Shown here piece by piece: positions 7,179 through 15,258 of a stretch of 34,100 bases of DNA. Both the position numbers and the translations under genes were made by a program. The notes beneath the pieces are model-generated. The model saw nothing but the letters and a program-made list of their open reading frames with translations, did no database searches and was not told the DNA's origin. The stretch comes from Candidatus Omnitrophota bacterium. GTDB taxonomy: Bacteria > Omnitrophota > Gorgyraeia > Gygaellales > Profunditerraquicolaceae. Position 1 is the stretch's first letter. The number at the start of each line of letters is the position of its first letter. The DNA is taken from positions 1 to 34,100 of the forward strand of contig JADHYK010000006.1 in the NCBI GenBank assembly GCA_016782485.1. Direction: 5' to 3'.

Positions 7179-7723
7179 AGATACGAGAGCCCCGAATAAA
7201 GAGTAAGGCCGACGGTAAATAACATCAGGAAATATATGCCCTGGCGAAAAAATTTCTCCCAGTCGGGGTCCCAGGTAAAATAGGTGAGCATTGCCTCTTT
7301 TAGTACCACAAATCCCAGGATGGTAAAGATAACCACCATCTGCGAGACGGTCTTGTGCTTGCCGGTGCGCGTGGCCGATAAAACCTTGCCTTTATTCAAC
7401 GCAAACAGCCGCAGCGAGGTAATCAATATCTCGCGGGAGACGATAATCATAAACATCCAGGCATCGATCAGCTGCAGCTGCACAAAAGCGGCAAATGCCG
7501 CCAGCACCAGGATTTTATCGGCAATCGGGTCCATCAGCCTGCCGAAATCAGTAACCATATTTTGCCTGTGCGCAATCATCCCGTCCAGAAAGTCAGAAAG
7601 CGCTGCGACCGCAAAGATTATCAGGCTCACTGCCTTTGCCCAGAGGCCGTTAAGGAATAAAAAAAACATAAAGACGAAGGTAAGCCCAATTCTAAGCATC
7701 GTGAGACGATTTGCAATATTCAC
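7145..7723 (-). CDS. pgsA: CDP-diacylglycerol-glycerol-3-phosphate 3-phosphatidyltransferase
   Basis: Transfers a phosphatidyl group from CDP-diacylglycerol to glycerol 3-phosphate, the committed step to phosphatidylglycerol. The CDP-alcohol phosphotransferase signature reads DFLDGMIAHRQNMVTDFG followed by RLMDPIAD. All four acidic residues are in place, but the AR of the usual pattern DG-x2-AR-x8-G is AH here, with R next. There are about five hydrophobic membrane segments. Translation starts at GTG, overlapping the TGA of the repeat-borne ORF at 7720-7806, which also supplies the ribosome-binding site. Confidence 0.94.
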   Translation of the reverse strand: MNIANRLTMLRIGLTFVFMFFLFLNGLWAKAVSLIIFAVAALSDFLDGMIAHRQNMVTDFGRLMDPIADKILVLAAFAAFVQLQLIDAWMFMIIVSREILITSLRLFALNKGKVLSATRTGKHKTVSQMVVIFTILGFVVLKEAMLTYFTWDPDWEKFFRQGIYFLMLFTVGLTLYSGLSYLWANRKIIALI

Positions 7724-7806
7724 CCCGCCCTTCCTTTCTTATTCATAATATCCCCGCCGCTTAGCAATGTTAGCAAAACTTTTGTTTTAGGAAGGGCGGG
7801 GTTCAT
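7720..7806 (-). repeat. palindrome-ended 87-bp element with coupled 28-codon ORF, copy 2
   Basis: Same length and ends as the copy at 2774-2860, with about eight substitutions and no indels. The frame reads MNPALPKTKVLLTLLS... ending KGRAG. Its ATG overlaps the rimO stop (ATGA) and its TGA overlaps the pgsA GTG (GTGA), so ribosomes could pass without a break from rimO through the element into pgsA. Confidence 0.8.
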
Positions 7807-9119
7807 TCTACGGCCTCCCCTGCCAGATCATACTCTAACGTATCGGTTATTTTTACCTTTACAAAGTCGCCGGGTTTCAGCCTTTTTTTTGACCTCACGA
7901 AGACCGAACCGTCTACCTCGGGGGCATCGTATTCGCTGCGCCCCAGATACGCATCGCCCTCTTGCTCGTCAATTAAGACATCTATCACCCTGCCCAGGAA
8001 CCTGTTATTGACCTCCTGGGAAATCTTCTGCTGCATAGACATTATCCTGTTGAGCCGCTCTATTTTTAATTCCTGAGGTAAATGCCCTTTAAAATCATAT
8101 GCGGCTGTCCCCTCCTCCCTGGAATAACTAAATGCCCCCAGGCGTTCAAACTTTACCTCGCGCAAAAAATCCAGCAGCTCCTTAAACTCTTTTTCTGTCT
8201 CGGAAGGAAAGCCGGTTATTACGCTGCTCCTTAAAAATACCCCCGGGATGAACTTGCGGATCTTCTCCACCAGCGCGGCTATTTCTTTCCTGGTAGTATT
8301 CCTGTTCATCAGTTTCAATATACGGTCATTGATGTGCTGGATGGGCAGGTCTATATATCTACATACCCTGGAGGAATCCCTGATCAGTTTCAACAGGTCG
8401 TCCGTAACGCGGCCCGGATATAGATACAAGAGCCTGACCCAGTTGATAGCGGGACTGTTTTTTAGTACCTCTTTCAGAAGCGTGCTTAATTTTGGCCTGG
8501 TGTATAAATCCATCCCGTAACCGCTGGTGTCCTGGCCGATAATATTTATCTCACTAAAACCCTCATGAGCATTAAATTTCTTTACCTGACTGATTACTGC
8601 ATCCATATCCAGGCTACAGAGCCTTCCCTTTATCTTCGGAATAACGCAGAAACTGCACTGATTAATACAGCCCTCGCAAATCTTAAGGTACGCATAGTGG
8701 CGGGGGGTGATGGGGAAACGCCAGGACTGGTGGTTTAAAGAAAGCTTTCCCATAAATGCGTCTACCTCAGGAAGCTCTTTTTTTAACCTGCTTTTATAAC
8801 GCTGGGGCAGACATCCGCAAACTATGATCTTTTTTAACCTGCCTTCTTTTTTTAATTCAACCAGGTCAAGTATGGCGTCGATGGACTCACGCCTTGCCTC
8901 CTCTATAAAGGCGCAGGTGTTCACTATCCCGATTTCCGCCGCAGAGATGTTCTCGGCGATGCTATACCCCTTGGAGGAGAGCCGCCCCAGTATAGTCTCC
9001 GAATCCACCAGGTTCCTGGGACAGCCAAGGCTCAAGATGCCAATAGTGTTTTTTTTAATAATATTATTGGTCCTGAGCGAAGCCGAAGGGCCCACGCTGG
9101 TTTTAGCTTTGTCTTTCAT
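7803..9119 (-). CDS. rimO: ribosomal protein uS12 methylthiotransferase RimO
   Basis: Radical SAM enzyme that adds a methylthio group to the conserved aspartate of ribosomal protein S12. Order of domains: an N-terminal UPF0004 [4Fe-4S] domain (GILSLGCPRNLVDSE near 28-42), the radical SAM core with CEGCINQCSFC, then a TRAM domain in the last 65 residues. It is 438 aa long. Its ATG overlaps the stop of the upstream gene by 4 bases and has a GGAG site. The first 25 or so residues are extra to the family; they include GPSASLRT, encoded by a hairpin repeat at 9069-9092. Confidence 0.94.
   Translation of the reverse strand: MKDKAKTSVGPSASLRTNNIIKKNTIGILSLGCPRNLVDSETILGRLSSKGYSIAENISAAEIGIVNTCAFIEEARRESIDAILDLVELKKEGRLKKIIVCGCLPQRYKSRLKKELPEVDAFMGKLSLNHQSWRFPITPRHYAYLKICEGCINQCSFCVIPKIKGRLCSLDMDAVISQVKKFNAHEGFSEINIIGQDTSGYGMDLYTRPKLSTLLKEVLKNSPAINWVRLLYLYPGRVTDDLLKLIRDSSRVCRYIDLPIQHINDRILKLMNRNTTRKEIAALVEKIRKFIPGVFLRSSVITGFPSETEKEFKELLDFLREVKFERLGAFSYSREEGTAAYDFKGHLPQELKIERLNRIMSMQQKISQEVNNRFLGRVIDVLIDEQEGDAYLGRSEYDAPEVDGSVFVRSKKRLKPGDFVKVKITDTLEYDLAGEAVE
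9069..9092. repeat. GA-core hairpin repeat inside the rimO 5' coding end
   Basis: GGTCCT, GA, GCGAAGC, C, GA, AGGGCC: the arms pair with one G-T wobble. The GCGAAGC mini-loop is the same as at 4992-4998, and the CCTGAG / CGAAGG ends match the repeats at 23027 and 30744. It is translated in frame as part of a non-conserved N-terminal tail. Confidence 0.5.
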
Positions 9120-9907
9120 CGCGGGATCTCCATGCCCTGGCGGGTGATCACTATATTCTTTAAAGCCTGGCCCTTCCTGCCTAAGTTTGCAAAAAGCTGG
9201 CCGTTTACCTCCAGTTCAACTGCCCCGGCATTACCCAGAGAAAGCTCTATTTTATTTTTCGCCTTCCAGCTTTCAAAACGCCCCTTTGTCAAAACCCTCT
9301 GAAAGACAATGCGGCCGTCCACCTTCAGGGTTATCCAGCAGTTATCCTTGGCCCTGATGCCCAATCTGATTTCTGAAGAAATATCATTTACGGGCCTGGT
9401 TTTTTTAACCGCGGCCTTTGCCTTTGGCCTGGCAGTTACAGTCCCCGCTGCGGGACGAGGCACGCTGCTGCCGCGTTTTGAAAAAATGGCCTTTCCCGCC
9501 TTAATCAGGCCCATTAACAAAAATGCCCCCGCCAATACGATTATGATAACCCGGCTTATTTTTTTATTCGGCCGCAGTGACCTCATTCTAAGGCGGGCAT
9601 CCTTTAAAAATGACCTTGATTCCTGAATGCGCTGCGGGAATTCTTTAACCAGCGGCTCAGCGCTTGCCCCTTCTAACCCCCTCGTCTCTTTATAATCACC
9701 CAGATAATGCCGGGAATCAACGCCGAGAAATTTACAATAAATCTTTAAGAAACTCTTCAGGTATATGGGGCTCAGGTCGGTAATAGCATCCCCCTCTATC
9801 GCCCTTAAGATATTCGGATGAATTTTTGTTTTCTTCTGAATCTCCTCCAGGGAAATTCCCTTTTCCAGACGTAATTTTTTAAGCCGGGTGCCTTTAGTCG
9901 GTTCCAT
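9116..9907 (-). CDS. RodZ-like membrane protein with N-terminal HTH and C-terminal DUF4115
   Basis: A 263-aa single-pass membrane protein. Residues 1-80 form a Cro/C1-type helix-turn-helix of the HTH_25 type (RLEKGISLEEIQKKTKI). A basic linker follows, then one membrane helix near 118-140 (VIIIVLAGAFLLMGLIKAG), a low-complexity alanine/lysine linker, and a beta-rich DUF4115 domain at the C-terminus (WITLKVDGRIVFQRVL). RodZ links MreB to the cell wall in rod-shaped bacteria. No mreB lies in this window, so this may be a RodZ orthologue or only a relative. It sits between ftsK and rimO. Confidence 0.85.
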   Translation of the reverse strand: MEPTKGTRLKKLRLEKGISLEEIQKKTKIHPNILRAIEGDAITDLSPIYLKSFLKIYCKFLGVDSRHYLGDYKETRGLEGASAEPLVKEFPQRIQESRSFLKDARLRMRSLRPNKKISRVIIIVLAGAFLLMGLIKAGKAIFSKRGSSVPRPAAGTVTARPKAKAAVKKTRPVNDISSEIRLGIRAKDNCWITLKVDGRIVFQRVLTKGRFESWKAKNKIELSLGNAGAVELEVNGQLFANLGRKGQALKNIVITRQGMEIPR

Positions 9908-9909
9908 AA

Positions 9910-12069
9910 TTATTCCTTATGCTCCTCTTGAGCAATTACCTCTTTAAGCCAGTCCTCCCTATCTACCAGAATCCTGCGCGGCTTACTCCCTTCAAAAGGA
10001 CCCACCAGCCCCTCCTGTTCCATCGTGTCAATAATCCGGGCTGCCCGCGTGTATCCCAGGCGCAGGCGTCTCTGCAGAATGGATACCGATGCCTGATTGC
10101 TCTCCATAATAATCCTTACCGCCTCGTCATAGATTTCATCCTTATCGCCGCCGGCGGCATTGCTTCTCTGGCGGTCCTTGAGGATCTCCTCATCGTAAAC
10201 AGGCTCCCCCTGCTTCTTGATAAAATCCATGACCCTCTCAATCTCCTTATCGCTGACCAGCGTGCACTGAATACGGATTAATTTCGATTCGCCCGGCCGC
10301 ATGAATAAACTATCCCCCCGGCCCAGTAATTTGTCCGCGCCATTGCTATCCAGCACGGTGCGCGAATCCACTTTGGAGGCGACCTTAAAAGAGATGCGTG
10401 CCGGAAGGTTCGCCTTGATCACGCCGGTGATAACATCTACCGAAGGCCTCTGGGTAGCCAATATCAGGTGAATCCCTACGGCGCGAGAAAGCTGCGCCAG
10501 GCGGGTGATCGCGTTTTCAATCTGGTCGGGGACCACAGTCATCAAATCGGCAAATTCATCGATAATCACAATTATATAAGGGATCTTTTCCTGCTTTTCA
10601 TTATAGGATTCGATATTTCTGACCCCTGCCCTTGCCAGCAGTTTATAACGCTCTTCCATCTCGTTCACTACCCAGTTAAGCGCAACCGATGCCTTCTTGG
10701 CATCGGTAATCACCGGACAGAGCATATGCGGCATTTCGCTAAAAAGCCGCAATTCCACCATCTTCGGGTCGATCATCACGAACTTCAAATCATTGGGGCT
10801 GTTGCGGAATAATAACGCCAGGATCAAAGAATTCAGGCATACGGTCTTGCCGGAACCGGTGGTGCCGGCAATTAACAGATGGGGCATTTCATCCAAATCC
10901 GCAACGATGGAGTGCCCGGCAATATCCTTGCCTAAAGCAAGGGTAAGCGGCGACTCTAACTCCTGAAACGCCTTTGAAGAAAGCACCTCTTTCAGATAAA
11001 CCAGGCTGCTCTGGATGTTAGGCACCTCCACGCCCACCCTGGCCTTGCCCGGAATAGGCGCGATTATCCTTACTGACTGTGCCTTCATCGCCAGGGCGAT
11101 ATCGTCGCTTAATGCCACGATGCGGTTCAGTTTTACCCCCGGGGCAGGCTCAACTTCGTAGCGTGTAATTACCGGCCCGCGTTCAATATCAGTAACCTTG
11201 ACAGAGATACCGAAGTCCCCGAGTGTCTCCTCCAATATCCGGGCATTGCCCTCCAGGTCCTCCTTGATCTGCCTGGCTTCTAAAGGCGGCGGCGAATCCA
11301 GCAGTTCCAACGAAGGCGCCTGGTAGTCCCCTATTTTTAACTCTTTGGGCGGGGCCTTAAAATCGGAGACCGGTAGCTTTGCCTTAATCTGAATTTTAGG
11401 CCTTAGGGGGATAAGCGGTCCCTCCGGAGAGACTGGTTTTATTCTTTCTGCGGCCGGGCCGCCGAGCCGGACACGCGGAAGAGGAGCTGCGGGAAAAACT
11501 TTTAGCCTTTTCTTTGTTTTAAAAAGTGAGGCCCAGAAATACTTTATCCGGTTAAAAATATTAAAAAATAACGAAGAGATAAGTATTTCCGTGACCAGGG
11601 CCAGCGATAAGATAATGAAGGTGGTAAAGATAATCAGCCCGCCTAAACGGCTGAAATAATTTGTCACAAAGACGGATATATTGGATCCCAGGAATCCGCC
11701 ATAATAAAACCTGAGGTAGACATTATGCAGATTGAGCATCCCGATGAAGGAGCTTACCGACAATAGGAAGGTAAGGATCCCCAGCCCCCTAGGTATGCTC
11801 AGGTGCGGCTTTTCCTGCTGGAAGAATTTTATCCCCAATGATAAAATCAGCAAAGGAATGAGAAAGCTCGTTGCCCTGCCGAAGAGAAAAACAACTATTC
11901 CCCCCAGCCAGGCGCCGAATATGCCCAGAAAATTCTTTGGCGGGATATTAGGATAAGAGGTGTACCAGGCCAGGTCGAAACGGTCAAACCTGATGAGGCT
12001 CGCCAGCAACATCAACCCCAATGCAATCAAAACAACGCCCTTAGCCTCGTTTATCCTCTTTTCGTTCAC
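9910..12069 (-). CDS. ftsK: DNA translocase FtsK/SpoIIIE
   Basis: Septum-anchored ATPase that pumps chromosomal DNA during division. Residues 1-180 hold four hydrophobic segments, followed by a proline-rich linker shorter than in E. coli. The motor domain carries Walker A (AGTTGSGKT) and Walker B (IIVIIDEFADL). The last 65 residues are a winged-helix gamma domain (SNQASVSILQRRLRLGYTRAARI), which recognises orienting KOPS-type sequences. It is 719 aa long and starts at GTG. It lies 2 bases upstream of the rodZ-like gene and 35 bases downstream of pnp. Confidence 0.96.
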   Translation of the reverse strand: MNEKRINEAKGVVLIALGLMLLASLIRFDRFDLAWYTSYPNIPPKNFLGIFGAWLGGIVVFLFGRATSFLIPLLILSLGIKFFQQEKPHLSIPRGLGILTFLLSVSSFIGMLNLHNVYLRFYYGGFLGSNISVFVTNYFSRLGGLIIFTTFIILSLALVTEILISSLFFNIFNRIKYFWASLFKTKKRLKVFPAAPLPRVRLGGPAAERIKPVSPEGPLIPLRPKIQIKAKLPVSDFKAPPKELKIGDYQAPSLELLDSPPPLEARQIKEDLEGNARILEETLGDFGISVKVTDIERGPVITRYEVEPAPGVKLNRIVALSDDIALAMKAQSVRIIAPIPGKARVGVEVPNIQSSLVYLKEVLSSKAFQELESPLTLALGKDIAGHSIVADLDEMPHLLIAGTTGSGKTVCLNSLILALLFRNSPNDLKFVMIDPKMVELRLFSEMPHMLCPVITDAKKASVALNWVVNEMEERYKLLARAGVRNIESYNEKQEKIPYIIVIIDEFADLMTVVPDQIENAITRLAQLSRAVGIHLILATQRPSVDVITGVIKANLPARISFKVASKVDSRTVLDSNGADKLLGRGDSLFMRPGESKLIRIQCTLVSDKEIERVMDFIKKQGEPVYDEEILKDRQRSNAAGGDKDEIYDEAVRIIMESNQASVSILQRRLRLGYTRAARIIDTMEQEGLVGPFEGSKPRRILVDREDWLKEVIAQEEHKE

Positions 12070-12104
12070 TTTAAGCAGCTGTTCCTGTGCATCCGGTTAG
12101 ATCT

Positions 12105-14198
12105 TTATTTCGACTTGCCTTCTTCCTGCGGAACCTGTTTCTTGCTAAGGTTGACCCTGCCTAACTCGTCTATGCCTATAACTTTAACCTTGAATTCATC
12201 CCCTATCTTTACCACGTCCTCTACATTCTTCACAAAACCCTCTGCTAACTCTGAAACATGCACCAGGCCGTCTTTTCCGGGGGCAATTTCACAGAAGGCG
12301 CCGAAGTTTACGATCCGCCTTACCTTACCTAAATAAATCCTCCCTACTTCGACTTCATCGGTTATTGCTTTAATCAACGCAATCGCTTCTTGCGACTTGG
12401 CGGCATCGTTGGAGCCGACAAAGACGTTGCCGTCATCCTGGATATCGATAGAGGCGCCGGTCTGGGCAATAATCTTTTTTATGATCTTGCCTCCGGGGCC
12501 GATCAGCTCGCCTATCTTTTCCGGATTGACTTTCAGCACGTCTATACGCGGCGCATACGAAGAAAGTTGCTGCCGCGGGCTAGAGAGGGCCTCGCTCATC
12601 TTGCCCAGAATAAACATCCTGCCTTCCCTGGACTGCGCAAAACAGTCCTTTAATAGCTCCAATCCGATACCGTCAATCTTAAGGTCCAGCTGCACCGCAG
12701 TAATGCCTTTATGGGTACCGGCTATCTTTAAATCCATATCGCCGAAGTGGTCCTCAAGGCCGGCGATGTCTGTCAATATAACGGTTTTATCCTTTTCTTT
12801 AACCAACCCCAGCGCAACTCCTCCGACGGCATCCTTTATCGGCACCCCCGCATCCATTAATGCCAGGGTAGCGGCACAGACCGTTGCCATACTGGAAGAA
12901 CCGTTGGATTCCAGGATTTCGGAAACCACCCGTATAGTGTAAGGAAACTCTTCTTTTGTAGGCATCACCGCCAATAGCGACCTCTCTGCCAGGGCGCCGT
13001 GGCCGATCTCTCTGCGGCCCGGACCGCGCACGGGCTTGGTCTCGCCTACGCTAAAAGGCGGAAAACTATAATGCAGCATAAAGGTCTTGTATTTTTCCCC
13101 CTCCAGCGCCTCAATAAGCTGCTCATCATCCCCTGTACCCAGGGTGGTAACTGCCAGGCTCTGGGTCTGGCCGCGGGTAAAAAGGCAGGAGCCGTGCGTC
13201 CTGGGCAAAACCGAAATCTCGCACTGAATAGGTCTTATCTCCTTCAGGCCCCTGCCGTCAAAACGCACATCCTGCTCTATAATCTTTTTTCTTACCTGTT
13301 CTTTTTCCAGCTCGGTCAAAGCTATTTTGATATCCGCGGATGTATCTTCTTCGCTGATGAGCTTCTCCTCCAATTCCTTGCATAGAAGAGCCATCTCTTC
13401 TTCGCGCTCTTCTTTCTTGCTTAAGCCATAAACCCTGGCCAACCTCTCTTTTGAAAGCTGCGCCACCTTCTCCTTTAGCGCCGGGTCGGTTTTTTTGAAT
13501 TCAATGCCGGCCTTTTTTTTGCCGTGCTTGGCGCTGAACTCTTTCTGTAAATTAATGATCCCCCCAAGGCTCTCTACCCCGAATTTAACCGCCTCCAGTA
13601 ACCTCTCCTCTGTTACCTCCCTGGCCCTGGACTCAAGCATGACCACCCCTTTGCTGTTCGCCACCACCACCAGGTCCAGCTCCGATTTCCCTAACTCGGC
13701 ATAAGTAGGGTTAAGTACGAATTCGTTATTAACCAGCCCTACGCGGCAGGCTGCCAGAGGGCCGTTAAAGGGGATTTCCGACAGGGATAAAGCCGTTGAT
13801 GCGCCGATCACCGCCAGGATATCGGGATCGTTTTCTCCGTCACTGGATAAAACAATGGCCATCACCTGGACTTCGTTTAAAAAACCTTCCGGGAATAACG
13901 GCCGTATGGGACGGTCGATGAGCCGGGCGGTGAGAATCTCGCTTTCGGAAGGCCGTCCTTCCCTTTTAAAAAAACCTCCGGGGATCCTGCCGGCGGCATA
14001 AGTCTTCTCCTGACACTCCACCGTTAAGGGGAAGAAATCCCGTCCCTCCTTGATCTCCCGGGACATGCAGGCGGTAACCAGGACCACCGTCCCGCCATAA
14101 CTAACGGTAACCGAACCGTTTGCCTGCTTGGCAAGCCTTCCCGTCTCTATGATTAAGTCATTACGGCCAAACTTTACTTTCACAATACCTTCATGCAT
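12105..14198 (-). CDS. pnp: polyribonucleotide nucleotidyltransferase (PNPase)
   Basis: Phosphorolytic 3'-5' exoribonuclease, a trimeric enzyme of mRNA decay. The 697-aa protein shows the full domain set: two RNase PH domains separated by the helical PNPase domain, a KH domain (IGPGGKIIKKI) and an S1 domain (VGRIYLGKVRRIVNFGAF) near the C-terminus. The conserved FTRGQTQSL and GSSSMATVCAATLALMDAG segments of the second PH domain are intact. It follows rpsO directly, the classic rpsO-pnp operon. Confidence 0.97.
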   Translation of the reverse strand: MHEGIVKVKFGRNDLIIETGRLAKQANGSVTVSYGGTVVLVTACMSREIKEGRDFFPLTVECQEKTYAAGRIPGGFFKREGRPSESEILTARLIDRPIRPLFPEGFLNEVQVMAIVLSSDGENDPDILAVIGASTALSLSEIPFNGPLAACRVGLVNNEFVLNPTYAELGKSELDLVVVANSKGVVMLESRAREVTEERLLEAVKFGVESLGGIINLQKEFSAKHGKKKAGIEFKKTDPALKEKVAQLSKERLARVYGLSKKEEREEEMALLCKELEEKLISEEDTSADIKIALTELEKEQVRKKIIEQDVRFDGRGLKEIRPIQCEISVLPRTHGSCLFTRGQTQSLAVTTLGTGDDEQLIEALEGEKYKTFMLHYSFPPFSVGETKPVRGPGRREIGHGALAERSLLAVMPTKEEFPYTIRVVSEILESNGSSSMATVCAATLALMDAGVPIKDAVGGVALGLVKEKDKTVILTDIAGLEDHFGDMDLKIAGTHKGITAVQLDLKIDGIGLELLKDCFAQSREGRMFILGKMSEALSSPRQQLSSYAPRIDVLKVNPEKIGELIGPGGKIIKKIIAQTGASIDIQDDGNVFVGSNDAAKSQEAIALIKAITDEVEVGRIYLGKVRRIVNFGAFCEIAPGKDGLVHVSELAEGFVKNVEDVVKIGDEFKVKVIGIDELGRVNLSKKQVPQEEGKSK

Positions 14199-14229
14199 AA
14201 TAAGATCCTTTTTTAGGAAAACCTTTGAA

Positions 14230-14499
14230 TTATTTTCTCAAGTTAAGTTTCGCCAAGACCTCTTCGTATTTCTTGGGGTCCTTGTCCTTGAGATAATTGA
14301 GGAGTCTGCGGCGCCTGCCTACAAGGATAAGCAAGCCGCGGCGAGAATTGAAATCCTTTTTATGCTCTTTAAAGTGGCCCCCTAAAGAATTAATTCTTTC
14401 GGTAAGGATTGCAATCTGGACCTCTGCAGAACCCGTATCCCTGGCATGAACCTTGAACTCGTCAATAATCTTTGTTTTCTTTTCTTTAACCAACGCCAA
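14230..14499 (-). CDS. rpsO: 30S ribosomal protein uS15
   Basis: Binds the 16S rRNA central domain early in 30S assembly. I place the start at the TTG at 14497-14499, giving [14 protein letters not shown] after the initiator and 89 aa in all, the family's usual length. A near-perfect ribosome-binding site AGGGAGGTGA (14505-14514) lies 5 bases upstream. The ATG at 14520 used in the ORF track falls upstream of that site and adds seven non-conserved residues. The conserved [13 protein letters not shown] and [12 protein letters not shown] segments are present. Confidence 0.95.
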   Translation of the reverse strand: MALVKEKKTKIIDEFKVHARDTGSAEVQIAILTERINSLGGHFKEHKKDFNSRRGLLILVGRRRRLLNYLKDKDPKKYEEVLAKLNLRK

Positions 14500-14523
14500 A
14501 ACCTTCACCTCCCTTTCCATTTG

Positions 14524-14559
14524 CTATACTATTATACGCTATTATTAAAAATAAGTCAA
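14524..14559 (-). promoter_or_regulatory. promoter of the rpsO-pnp operon
   Basis: TTGACT (14554-14559), 17 bases, TATAAT (14531-14536) on the minus strand. Transcription should begin near 14524, leaving a leader of about 25 bases that holds the ribosome-binding site. The remaining gap to speD (14560-14755) shows only small palindromes (CTCAGTG/CACTGAG at 14610-14627) and no gene I can support. Confidence 0.75.
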
Positions 14560-14755
14560 CACATTCGCTCCCCTATGTTTCTATAATTTCCCCCTCTCTG
14601 CAGGGGCATGCTCAGTGTTGACACTGAGAGCGGCAAGCTTCTTGAATCTTCCAAACCATTGGAACTTGCCGCCGAATGTGTCAATATCTTCATCTCGATT
14701 TAAAAACAACCTGTTCTTTGCGCAAAGGCTATATTGGGGTAAAACAGATGGCGGC

Positions 14756-15199
14756 TTATTTATAATAGTCGGTACCACGCAAAAGGAATTGCTCGTCAAT
14801 ACGTTTGGGCGAGAAAAATCTTTTGACAAACGACCTGGCCTTATCTCTGTCAAACTGCTTACAGCAATAAATATCAACGGAAATGAAATTCTTGCAGGAT
14901 AAGGTATGGATTACTATGGAGCTCTCTACCAGCGGCGCCCATCCGGAAAGCCCGGCCTTGTCGGGGAAACGCTTGGCATCCGTAAAAAATATGCCCGGCG
15001 GAGCCTGTTTCTCCATACCCAAGTATCCTACGATTTCATCGAGAAATTTATAACAAAGAGCCAGGTCATCGCAGGCGCCGGGCTTGCAATCGTATAAATC
15101 CAGCAGAAGCTGATACCCGAAAGCGCAACATCCCTTACTCTGCTTTAGCGGCGCAGGGGGCTCCAGGATACCTGTTTTGGGCAACTGGGCGTTTTCCAT
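14756..15199 (-). CDS. speD: S-adenosylmethionine decarboxylase-like proenzyme
   Basis: Likely makes decarboxylated S-adenosylmethionine, the aminopropyl donor for spermidine. The family core is recognisable: GYQLLLDLYDC near the N-terminus and the cleavage region VESSIVIHT, where Glu-Ser is the self-processing bond that yields the pyruvoyl group. The expected histidine lies five residues after that serine, and VDIYCC provides the cysteine. It is divergent: the usual ESH reads ESS, and DLYGC is DLYDC. The start is set at 15199 because the promoter overlaps the longer ORF. No speE or other polyamine gene is nearby. Confidence 0.72.
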   Translation of the reverse strand: MENAQLPKTGILEPPAPLKQSKGCCAFGYQLLLDLYDCKPGACDDLALCYKFLDEIVGYLGMEKQAPPGIFFTDAKRFPDKAGLSGWAPLVESSIVIHTLSCKNFISVDIYCCKQFDRDKARSFVKRFFSPKRIDEQFLLRGTDYYK

Positions 15200-15202
15200 A
15201 GC

Positions 15203-15236
15203 TATTACTATTATACACAAAATTCAGAAATGTCAA
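15203..15236 (-). promoter_or_regulatory. promoter of the speD-like gene
   Basis: TTGACA (15231-15236), 15 bases, TATAAT (15210-15215) on the minus strand. Both hexamers are perfect, though the spacer is short. The start site would fall only 4-5 bases before the ATG at 15197-15199, so the transcript is close to leaderless. Confidence 0.6.
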
Positions 15237-15258
15237 AAAAAATCTTTAAAACTTTCTC

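Noticed and set aside
8824-9147. 107-aa plus-strand ORF ending near the rimO start
   Set aside because: Antisense to the rimO 5' end; its SEAEG stretch comes only from the hairpin repeat.
12390-12942. plus-strand ORFs of 87 and 181 aa
   Set aside because: Shadows of pnp.
14581-14877. 98-aa minus-strand ORF after the speD-like gene
   Set aside because: Overlaps the 3' part of the speD-like gene in another frame and has no ribosome-binding site; a frameshifted tail of speD was considered, but SpeD is already full length.
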